Part shown: piece by piece, positions 34,458 through 41,895 of the stretch
How positions within the stretch are numbered: position 1 is the stretch's first letter
Layout: the number at the start of each line of letters is the position of its first letter
Program-made: the position numbers and the translations under genes
Assembly: GCF_003116035.1 (NCBI RefSeq)
Contig: NZ_LGQW01000015.1
Location: 5,304,060 to 5,368,059 of the forward strand
Direction of reading: 5' to 3'
Source: Azospirillum sp. TSH64
GTDB lineage: Bacteria; Pseudomonadota; Alphaproteobacteria; Azospirillales; Azospirillaceae
Length of the DNA: 64,000 bases
The notes under the pieces: model-generated
Told to the model about the DNA's origin: nothing
The model's input: only the letters and a program-made list of their open reading frames with translations
The model's database searches: none

Positions 34458-36206
34458 TCATGCCGCCCGCCTCACGAAATGGCCGGGGGCCGCTTCCACC
34501 AGCGGGGGCGGCGCGCCGTCGGCAGCGGGGCGGAAGGGTTCGGGCCACAGGTCGGGGCGGCCGGCGCCCAAGGCCACCGTCGCGATGTCGATGGGACGGC
34601 TCACGTCCGGCTCCGGCGAGGCGGCGATCAGCGCGCGGGTGTAGGGGTGCAGCGGGGCGGAGAACAGGATGGCCGGCGGCGCCTCCTCCATCACCCGGCC
34701 GGCGCGCATCACCGCGACGCGGTCGGCCAGCCGCGCCACCACCGCCAGATCGTGCGAGATGAACATCAGGCTGAGGCCCAAGCGCTGCTTGATCGATTCC
34801 AGCAGGTCGAGCACCTGCGCCTGGACCGACACGTCGAGTGCGGAGGTCGGCTCGTCGCAGATCAGCAGCTGGGGGTCGAGCGCGAGCGCGCGGGCGATGC
34901 CGATGCGCTGGCGCTGGCCGCCGGAGAAGGCGTGCGGATAGCGGTTGGCCCAGGCGGGGTCGAGCCCGACCTGCGCCATCAGCGCCCGCACCCGCTCGCG
35001 GCCCTCGCCGCGGCCGCAGACGCCGTGGATCGCCAGCGGCTCGGCGATGATCTCGCCGACGCTCATCCGGGGGCTGAGCGAGGCGTAGGGGTCCTGGAAC
35101 ACCATCTGGGCCCGGCGGCGGTAGGCGGTCAACTCCGGCCCGGCGGCGGAAAGGAGATCGAGCGGCGGTTCGCCGGCGGATGCCCGGAACAGCAGGCGGC
35201 CACCGGGATCCGGCCGCTCCGCCAGCATGGCCAGCCGCGCCAGCGTCGTCTTGCCTGATCCTGACTCGCCGACGATGGCCAGCGTCTCGCCGCGGCCGAC
35301 CGAGAGGTCGACGCCGTCCAGCGCGCGGATGCGGACATTGCCGCGCTCGTAGGTCTTGGCGACGCCGTGGAACTCCAGGATGGGGTCTTGCATGGTGCCG
35401 GACCCTTGCGCGCAGGCCGTCTCCGGGATGGAGGGGGCGGCGGCCATCAGCTTGCGGGTGTAGCCGTGCAGCGGCCGGCCGAGAACGTCGGCGCAAGATC
35501 CCGATTCCATCACCCGGCCGGCGCGCATCACCACCACGGCGTCGGCCATGTTGGCGACGACGCCCAGATCGTGGGTGACCAGCAGCACCGCCATGCCGGT
35601 CTCGCTCTGCAGCTCCTTGATGAGCGCCAGAACCTGGGCCTGGAGCGTGACGTCGAGCGCCGTGGTCGGCTCGTCGGCGATCAGCAGCTGCGGGCGGGCG
35701 ACCATCGCCATGGCGATCATCGCGCGCTGGCGCAGGCCGCCCGACAGCTGGAACGGATAGGAGCGGAAGGCGCGGACCGGATCGGGGAAGCCCACCCGCT
35801 CGAACATGGCGAGGCAGCGGTCCCGCGCGCTCGTCCGGTTGCAGTTGCCGTGCAGCCGCAGCACCTCCATCGTCTGGTCGCCGATGGTGTGCAGCGGCGA
35901 CAGCGCGCTCATCGGTTCCTGGAAGATCATCGAGATGCGGCTGCCGCGGATGTCGCGCAGGCGCGATGCCGACAGGCGCAGCAGGTCGACCGCCTCCGCA
36001 CCATGGCCGAACAGGATCGAGCCGCCGGCGACCGTCGCCCCGCGCGGCAGGATGCCGAGGATGCTGCGGCAGGTCAGCGTCTTGCCCGAGCCGGACTCGC
36101 CGACCAGCGCCACGCTCTGCCCGCCGCCGATGGAGAAGCCGACGCCGTCCACCACCGGATGGGGGGCGTTGCGGAAGCGGATCGTCAGGCCCTCAACCTT
36201 CAGCAT
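34458..36206 (-). CDS. Fused double ATPase (DppD-DppF type) of peptide importer
   Basis: 582 residues comprising two complete ATP-binding domains. Domain 1 (about 1-260) has GESGSGKT, LSGGLRQR and LLIADEPTTALD; domain 2 (about 270-560) has a second GESGSGKT, FSGGQRQR and LLICDEPTSALD. Both carry the Opp/Dpp-type C-terminal extension (PLHGYTRKLMAAAPS and PLHPYTRALIAASPE). One chain therefore supplies both nucleotide-binding sites, as in YejF. It is the first gene of the operon; ATG 36206 begins the conserved LTIRF strand. Confidence 0.93.
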   Translation of the reverse strand: MLKVEGLTIRFRNAPHPVVDGVGFSIGGGQSVALVGESGSGKTLTCRSILGILPRGATVAGGSILFGHGAEAVDLLRLSASRLRDIRGSRISMIFQEPMSALSPLHTIGDQTMEVLRLHGNCNRTSARDRCLAMFERVGFPDPVRAFRSYPFQLSGGLRQRAMIAMAMVARPQLLIADEPTTALDVTLQAQVLALIKELQSETGMAVLLVTHDLGVVANMADAVVVMRAGRVMESGSCADVLGRPLHGYTRKLMAAAPSIPETACAQGSGTMQDPILEFHGVAKTYERGNVRIRALDGVDLSVGRGETLAIVGESGSGKTTLARLAMLAERPDPGGRLLFRASAGEPPLDLLSAAGPELTAYRRRAQMVFQDPYASLSPRMSVGEIIAEPLAIHGVCGRGEGRERVRALMAQVGLDPAWANRYPHAFSGGQRQRIGIARALALDPQLLICDEPTSALDVSVQAQVLDLLESIKQRLGLSLMFISHDLAVVARLADRVAVMRAGRVMEEAPPAILFSAPLHPYTRALIAASPEPDVSRPIDIATVALGAGRPDLWPEPFRPAADGAPPPLVEAAPGHFVRRAA

Positions 36207-36254
36207 CGCGCCGCTCTCCTCCCGTTTTACGAAGCCATTCGCAATTCGCCGTTA

Positions 36255-36430
36255 TCCCCCTCTCCCCCCCGCTCTCGCGCAAACGAAGTTTGCGCTGACG
36301 CGACAGGCGGACCTCTGGTCCGCCGAAAGCGGGGAGAGGGTCGGGGTGAGGGGGGCGCACAGCGAGGATTCTCGGGATAGCCACGCCATGCATCCCCCTC
36401 ACCCTAACCCTCTCCCCGGGGGGGAGAGGA
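36255..36430. repeat. Composite palindromic element D with two nested hairpins
   Basis: The left arm is interrupted by two perfect hairpins of 8-bp stem and 3-nt loop: GCGCAAAC-GAA-GTTTGCGC (36277-36295) and GGCGGACC-TCT-GGTCCGCC (36306-36324). The core segment 36361-36386 is the exact inverse of that in element B. It fills most of the gap before the double ATPase. Confidence 0.85.
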
Positions 36431-36466
36431 AATGCTTGGTGCGCCTGCCCTACTGCGTCCATTTCA

Positions 36467-39400
36467 TCATACTTCCGTTTCGGATCGGCTATCCGCAGGG
36501 GCCGCCTCCGGGGCCGCCTCCGGGGCCGGGACCGGAGGCGGGACGGCGGGGGCTTCGCTGGTCAGGCGCTTGCCGATCTGCTGGATCACCCGCATCGGCA
36601 GGTCCGGCACCGACGACAGCAGGCGCAGCATGGTCGGCCCGTCCAGCCGCAGCAGCCGCAGGTCGGTGCGGGCGCGGATGGTGGAGAAGCGGCGCACGCC
36701 GGCCAGAAGCTCCAGCTCGCCGATCACTTCGGGCGGCTTGATGTAGGCGATGTGCAGCGGCGGCTGGTTGTCCGGCATCAGCCGCACCAGCTCCGCCTCC
36801 CCTTCCGCCAGGACGAAGGCGAATTCCGACTGTTCGCCGCTGCGATAGATGAAGTCGCCGGCCGCGACCGTGCGCCATTCCGACGCCGCCAGCAGCCGGC
36901 GCAGCACCGTTTCCGGCAGGTCGGAGAAGACGGGCGAGCGCGACAGCAGGCGCAGGGCCGGCTCGTCGGTCCCCTCCCCCTCTCCCGGCACGGTGTCCTC
37001 GTCCTGGTCGGCGCCGATGTGGCCGCGCCGGACCAGCCGGCCGTCCTCCAGGTCGTAGAGCGCGTCGAAGGCGGGATTGTCGGAAATCCGCTCCTCCAGC
37101 ACGATCAGCGTCATGGTCGGCAGCAGCTCCTTCATCGCCTGGAAGATGCGCAGCCGTTCCTCGGGATCGTAGCTGTTCAGCGCCTGGTAGATGACGAAGA
37201 TGTCGGGCTTCTTCATCAGGCCGCGGATCAGCTGGACCCGCTGGCGCACGCTGATCGGCAGCAGCGAGCCGCCGATGCCGACCTCGCCCAGCGCCACCAG
37301 GATCAGCACGAAGGCCCGTGCGTCGGTGCGCTCCAGCGCCTCGTCCACCAGGGCGCGGAGCTTGGTGATGGCGCGCGGATCCTCGGTGGTGATGCGGCCG
37401 AACAGGAGGTTGTCCATCACGTTCAGGCGCGGGTGGTAGAGGTCGGGGTGGAAGATGGCGACCTTGTCGCGCAGCTCGTGCGGCATGTCGTCGAGCACGC
37501 GGGCGCGGATCGCCATGATCGCCTCGCGCTCCGCCTGCGGGATGAAGTCCATGCCGTCGCGCTTGGGCACGATCATCAGGAACATGGTGGCGAACAGCAG
37601 CGTGTCGGCCTCCTGATGGCGGCGCTGCGGCCGTTCGGACCGGCGCTTCAGACGGGTGACCGCCTCCACCAGCTCCTCGAACAGGGCGTCGTCGATGTGC
37701 GGGTAGCGCATGATCATGACGTCGCCGTCGTCGCTGTCGCGATAGACGCCGACCACCCGCAAGGCGAAGCGCCGGCCGATGCGCACGGCGGAGTCCCACA
37801 GCCCGTGCTCCTCCATCAGGCCGCGGACGGTGGGGTTGCAGACCATGCGGGCGACGGTCAGCCGCTTGCCGTCCGGCAGGCCGGCCAGCATGTTCTCGGC
37901 GATGCTGGCATAGGGGTTGAAGCGGTCGCGCTCGAAGCGGGCCAGCAGTGCGTCCATCCCGCGTTCGGCGATGGCGTCGCGCAGCCAGTGGCGGGCGCGC
38001 AGCAGCGGCTGGGCGACGAAGGGGTAGTCGTCGGGGTCGAACACCTCGCGCAGGCCGCGCTGGTAGACGGCACTCTCGCCGCCGGTGGCGGCCAGGCATT
38101 GCATGAACCAGGGGCGCAGGCTGGTCCAGTCGGTGGCGCCGATCATGCCGAAGTCGGTCCAGATCCCGTCCATGCTGTCGGTGGAGTTGCCCGACGCCTG
38201 GGCCTCGACGATCTCGCGGCGGCGGGCCGGGGTCATGCTGTCCGGGTCGTCGGCCGGCGGGCGGTGGCGCAGGCCGTAGGTGATGTTCTGCATCATGCTG
38301 CCGGTGAACATGCGCGGTTCCGGGCTGGCATAGGCCATGCGGCGGCCCAGCAGATCCAGCGGCAGCTCGTCCAGCGCGCGGTCGCCGATGGTGATCCGGC
38401 CGGAGGTCGGCGGCGACAGCCGCACCAGCACCTCGGCCAGACGGCGCAGCGCCAGCGCGTTGGTGCCGGCGATGCCGATGAGCGCGCCCGGCGGCACCTC
38501 CAGCGACAGGCGCTGCAGCATGCGGTCGCCGTATTCGTTGGCCCAGGTCACCGCCTCCAGCCGCAGCGGGGCCTTCAGGTCGGTCGGGGTGGCGGGGGTC
38601 GGCGTGGCCCAGTCGAACAGGAAGGGGGGAGAGAACTGCTCGGCGATCTGCTCGTACTTGATCTGGGCGTCGATCATGTTCTGGTAATAGTCGAGCAGCT
38701 CCTTCCAGGGCGCCGTCAAGTCCTTGAAGGCCGAGAGCGCCGCCACCAGGGCGCCGATGGTCATGTTGCCTTGCAGGACCAGATAGCCGCCGATGGAGAA
38801 CAGGAAGAAGGGCGTGATTTGGTTGATGAAGTTGTTCAGGAACTTGACGAAATACTTCCGCTTGTAGATCTCAAGCCTGATCCAGTAGATGCTGCCGAGA
38901 TATTGCGAGAATTCGGCCAGCACGTAGCGGACGGTGCCGTTGACGCGGACCTCGCGGATGTTCTCGACGCTTTCGCCGATGCGTTCGGACAGCTGGCGGA
39001 CCTTGCGCACCCGCTCCTTGCCCAGCAGCTTCACCTTCAGCTGAAGCTTCGGGATGATATAGGCCTGCACCGGGATGAGGGCGACCGACACCAGCCCGAT
39101 GGTCGGCTGCTGGATGAACAGGAACAGCAGGATGGTGAGCATCGTGCCGCCCTGGTAGAGCGGCTGGGCGAAGGAGTCGCCGATGAAGCCGGCCAGCGGC
39201 TCGGTCTCCGACGCGACGGTGGAGATCAGCTCCCCCTGGCTGACCTTGGAGAAATGCGGCAGCGGGAAGCGCAGCATGCGGTCGAGCAGGATGAAGCGCA
39301 GGCGCCGCACCTGCCGTTCGCCGACCACGCCCTTGAAGGTGTTGATCCGCATCTTGAAGGCGCCGTTGGCGAGCACCAGCGCCAGGAAGGTGAAGCAGAG

Positions 39401-39604
39401 AACCAGGAGGTAGGTCACCGGCCCCATGGCGACGCCGAGGATCTCGCGTTCCGGCTGCGGGTCCGACAAGGCCCGGTTGATGATGATCTTCGGCAGTTCC
39501 AGCGAGGCGTAGAGCACCGGGAAGGAGGCGACCGTCAACAGGGCGAGCAGGATCTGCTGCCGCCCGCTGTGCTTCCAAATGAACTGAAAAATGTTGCGGT
39601 TCAT
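36467..39604 (-). CDS. ABC-exporter-like protein, degenerate ATPase, cNMP domain
   Basis: 1045 residues. Residues about 15-310 form an ABC type-1 exporter membrane domain (FKMRINTFKGVVGERQVRRL, HFSKVSQGELISTVASETE). The nucleotide domain starts normally (RLEAVTWANEYGDRMLQRLSL) but Walker A reads GIAGTNALALRR (no Lys, no Ser/Thr), the Q-loop reads YASPEPRMF, the signature is LLPISVRQRVQL, Walker B is DIFVIYQALNSYD and the switch His is Glu (IVLEERIS). About 320 extra residues are inserted between the Q-loop and signature. A cyclic-nucleotide-binding domain (about 885-1018; PPEVIGELELLAGVRRFSTI) follows. ATP hydrolysis looks impossible; cNMP control is likely. The ATG at 39604 has GAAGG upstream. 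Confidence 0.85.
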   Translation of the reverse strand: MNRNIFQFIWKHSGRQQILLALLTVASFPVLYASLELPKIIINRALSDPQPEREILGVAMGPVTYLLVLCFTFLALVLANGAFKMRINTFKGVVGERQVRRLRFILLDRMLRFPLPHFSKVSQGELISTVASETEPLAGFIGDSFAQPLYQGGTMLTILLFLFIQQPTIGLVSVALIPVQAYIIPKLQLKVKLLGKERVRKVRQLSERIGESVENIREVRVNGTVRYVLAEFSQYLGSIYWIRLEIYKRKYFVKFLNNFINQITPFFLFSIGGYLVLQGNMTIGALVAALSAFKDLTAPWKELLDYYQNMIDAQIKYEQIAEQFSPPFLFDWATPTPATPTDLKAPLRLEAVTWANEYGDRMLQRLSLEVPPGALIGIAGTNALALRRLAEVLVRLSPPTSGRITIGDRALDELPLDLLGRRMAYASPEPRMFTGSMMQNITYGLRHRPPADDPDSMTPARRREIVEAQASGNSTDSMDGIWTDFGMIGATDWTSLRPWFMQCLAATGGESAVYQRGLREVFDPDDYPFVAQPLLRARHWLRDAIAERGMDALLARFERDRFNPYASIAENMLAGLPDGKRLTVARMVCNPTVRGLMEEHGLWDSAVRIGRRFALRVVGVYRDSDDGDVMIMRYPHIDDALFEELVEAVTRLKRRSERPQRRHQEADTLLFATMFLMIVPKRDGMDFIPQAEREAIMAIRARVLDDMPHELRDKVAIFHPDLYHPRLNVMDNLLFGRITTEDPRAITKLRALVDEALERTDARAFVLILVALGEVGIGGSLLPISVRQRVQLIRGLMKKPDIFVIYQALNSYDPEERLRIFQAMKELLPTMTLIVLEERISDNPAFDALYDLEDGRLVRRGHIGADQDEDTVPGEGEGTDEPALRLLSRSPVFSDLPETVLRRLLAASEWRTVAAGDFIYRSGEQSEFAFVLAEGEAELVRLMPDNQPPLHIAYIKPPEVIGELELLAGVRRFSTIRARTDLRLLRLDGPTMLRLLSSVPDLPMRVIQQIGKRLTSEAPAVPPPVPAPEAAPEAAPADSRSETEV

Positions 39605-39608
39605 CAAT

Positions 39609-39638
39609 GGCCTTCAGCGTCGCGGCCTTCAGCGTCGC
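39609..39638. repeat. Perfect 15-bp duplication carrying the ribosome site
   Basis: GGCCTTCAGCGTCGC occurs twice in tandem (39609-39623, 39624-39638), immediately upstream of the start of the ABC-like gene. On the coding strand each unit ends GAAGGCC, so the ribosome-binding site is duplicated. Confidence 0.85.
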
Positions 39639-39773
39639 AGCCGTCGCCGGCCGCCCCTGTCATGCAGCGGAGGATGAGGGGAAATAAATTGGCGTGGCCC
39701 GGTCCGTTTTCCAACGGCGCTTTTGCCATGCGCCCTTTTTCAATCCACCCTGCTTCGATCCCCCCTGCTCCGC

Positions 39774-40310
39774 TCAGCTTTCCACCCTCCAGGCATGGTA
39801 GGTCCAGCGTTCGTCGGGCGGCAGGTCGAGCCGGGTCCAGTTGGGACGGTCGAGCGGCCGGTCGGACAGCACGACGCCGCCGGGCAGCACCAGCGCATCG
39901 ATCAGCGGCGCCAGCCACGCCGCCTGCGCGGCGTCATGGTTGCGGTCGGTGCTTCCGAAATCGGCATGGGCCAGCCGGGCGCAGCGGCCGAACCGCTCCG
40001 CCGCCGCCGGCATGGTCTCCTTGAAATCGCCGACGAACAGGCGGTCCTCGTCGGGCGTCAGCTCCGGCGGCACGCGGACCCACATGTCGAAGACCAGGAT
40101 GTCGCGCGGCGGGAACAGGTGGCGCAGATGGTCGAAGGTGCGGCCCTTGCCCAGCCCCACCTCCAGCACCAGCCCGTCGCGGCCGGCGACCTCATGCTCC
40201 GCCCAGGCCAGCGCGTTGCGCTGCACCGTCATGCGGTCGATCATCCGGTCGAGCAGAGACCGGCTTTCCCCGCCATTGCCACCATCACCATTCCCAACAC
40301 CGGCCGCCAT
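39774..40310 (-). CDS. Class I SAM-dependent methyltransferase-like protein
   Basis: 178 residues. The glycine-rich SAM-binding motif LVLEVGLGKGRTFDHLRHLF is followed by an acidic strand end DILVFD and a later GGVVLSDRPL segment. The fold is Rossmann-like but short, and the acceptor is unknown. The ATG at 40310 is preferred over 40346 because GGGGAGAAGGGCCG lies directly upstream. It precedes the degenerate ABC-like gene by about 170 bp on the same strand and may share its transcript. Confidence 0.75.
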   Translation of the reverse strand: MAAGVGNGDGGNGGESRSLLDRMIDRMTVQRNALAWAEHEVAGRDGLVLEVGLGKGRTFDHLRHLFPPRDILVFDMWVRVPPELTPDEDRLFVGDFKETMPAAAERFGRCARLAHADFGSTDRNHDAAQAAWLAPLIDALVLPGGVVLSDRPLDRPNWTRLDLPPDERWTYHAWRVES

Positions 40311-40460
40311 CGGCCCTTCTCCCCTTGCCAAGCGCCCGAATGGCACGGGTGCAGTGTGGAAGTCCGCGCGCGCGCCGTCGAGACAAATTGTCGCGTGGTC
40401 GGGAGCCGGCGGCCGTCCTGTCGCCCTGCCCTGCCCTGCCCAGCGTCAGGGACGCTTCCT

Positions 40461-41765
40461 TCAGGGACGGTTGGGGTCGAAGCGCTTCGCCAGCCCCTGC
40501 CAGCAGCGATAATAATCGTGCTGCAACTCCGCGGTTTCCAGGGCGTGGCGCGTGGGACGGATCACCGCACGGGTCTCCACCATGAAGGCCATGGTGTCGG
40601 CGACCCGCTGCGGACGGCTGGTGTCGGCGGCCGTCGCTTTGGCGAAGGTTTCGGCATCGGGGCCGTGGCCGCTCATGCAGTTGTGCAAACTGGCGCCGCC
40701 GGGCAGGAAGCCCTCCTCCTTCGCATCGTAGACGCCATGGATCAGCCCCATGAACTCGCTGGCGACGTTGCGGTGGAACCAGGGCGGACGGAAGGTGTCC
40801 TCCTGCACCAGCCAGCGCGGCGGGAAGATGACGAAGTCGATGCTGTCGACGCCGGGGGTGTCGCTGGGCGAGTGCAGCACCAGGAAGATCGACGGGTCGG
40901 GATGGTCGAAGCCGATCGAGCCGATGGTGTTGAAGCGGCGCAGGTCGTATTTGCAGGGCGCGTGGTTGCCGTGCCACGCCACCACGTCCAGCGGCGAATG
41001 GTCGATGCGGGCAGTCCACAGAGCGCCGTCGAACTTCGCCACCAGCTCGAAGTCGCCGTCGACATCCTCGTACCAGGCGTCGGGCGTCAGGAAGTCGCGC
41101 GGGTTGGCAAGGCCGTTGGAGCCGATGGGGCCGAGGTCCGGCAGGCGGAAGGGCGCGCCGAAATTCTCGCAGACATAGCCGCGGCCTTCGCCGTCCGGCA
41201 GCTCGACACGGAAGCGGATGCCGCGGGGGATGAGCGCGATCTCCTGCGGCTCGACCTCCAGCACGCCAAGCTCGGTGAACAGGCGCAGGCGGCCCTGCTG
41301 CGGCACGATCAGCAGCTCGCCGTCGGCATCGTAGAAGAAGCGGCCCTCCATCGACCGGTTGGCGGTGTAGAGATGGATGCCGCAGCCGGTCTGCGCCTGC
41401 GGCCCGCCATTGCCGCCCATGGTGGCGAGGCCGGCGATGAAGTCGGTCGGTGCGTCCGGCATCGGCGGCGGGTTCCAGCGCAGCTGGGTCGGCGGGGCCG
41501 GCACCTCGTCGAAGCGGCTGGTCAGGCGGCCGGACTCCAGCGGGCGGAAGGGTTCGTGCACCACCGCCGGGCGGATGCGGTAGAGCCAGGAGCGCCGGTT
41601 GTGGGCGCGGGGGGCGGTGAAGGCGGTGCCGCTGATCTGTTCGGCATAGAGGCCGTAGGGCGGGCGCTGCGGCGAGTTGCGGCCGACGGGCAAGGCGCCG
41701 GGCAACGCCTCGGTCGCGAATTCGTTGCCGAAGCCGGACCGGTAGGTGAATGCGGAGGACGTCAT
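40461..41765 (-). CDS. hmgA: Homogentisate 1,2-dioxygenase
   Basis: 434 residues, full length. It opens the ring of homogentisate to maleylacetoacetate in tyrosine/phenylalanine degradation, using Fe(II). The iron ligands of the human enzyme (His335, Glu341, His371) are matched by His331 and Glu337 in FHRNVASEFMG and His367 in MSGHGPD, with identical spacing. FTYRSGFGNEFATEALPGALP and RAHNRRSWLYRIRP are typical N-terminal sequence. The ATG at 41765 has AAGGGAG upstream. No other tyrosine-degradation gene is adjacent. A perfect 20-bp palindrome 66-85 bp upstream is a likely operator. Confidence 0.97.
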   Translation of the reverse strand: MTSSAFTYRSGFGNEFATEALPGALPVGRNSPQRPPYGLYAEQISGTAFTAPRAHNRRSWLYRIRPAVVHEPFRPLESGRLTSRFDEVPAPPTQLRWNPPPMPDAPTDFIAGLATMGGNGGPQAQTGCGIHLYTANRSMEGRFFYDADGELLIVPQQGRLRLFTELGVLEVEPQEIALIPRGIRFRVELPDGEGRGYVCENFGAPFRLPDLGPIGSNGLANPRDFLTPDAWYEDVDGDFELVAKFDGALWTARIDHSPLDVVAWHGNHAPCKYDLRRFNTIGSIGFDHPDPSIFLVLHSPSDTPGVDSIDFVIFPPRWLVQEDTFRPPWFHRNVASEFMGLIHGVYDAKEEGFLPGGASLHNCMSGHGPDAETFAKATAADTSRPQRVADTMAFMVETRAVIRPTRHALETAELQHDYYRCWQGLAKRFDPNRP

Positions 41766-41830
41766 GCGGGCTGCTCCCTTCTGCGAGGAGCGCCGGCGGC
41801 AGGCGCCGGGCGCGACCATTTGCCGCTGAT

Positions 41831-41850
41831 ATAGTTTCTTTTGAAACTAT
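41831..41850. promoter_or_regulatory. Perfect palindrome upstream of hmgA, probable operator
   Basis: ATAGTTTC-TTTT-GAAACTAT, 8-bp arms, 4-nt spacer, in an otherwise GC-rich gap. The form is typical of MarR-type operators; a MarR-family regulator of tyrosine degradation is known from comparative genomics in Proteobacteria (recalled, not checked). No such regulator gene is in the window. Confidence 0.7.
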
Positions 41851-41895
41851 GCGCCAGGGGAAAATGGGGGTGGCCGCTGCGGGAGCCTTTCCCCC

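Noticed and set aside
36193..36462. Short frames reading LPPGERVRVRG / PHPDPLPAFGG at element D and similar ones at the other elements
   Set aside because: These are translations of the palindromic elements, not proteins. Only element C is part of a real gene.
36752..40024. A 1090-codon open frame opposite the pseudo-ABC gene
   Set aside because: Gln/His/Arg-rich shadow without domains; spans an intergenic gap and the methyltransferase.
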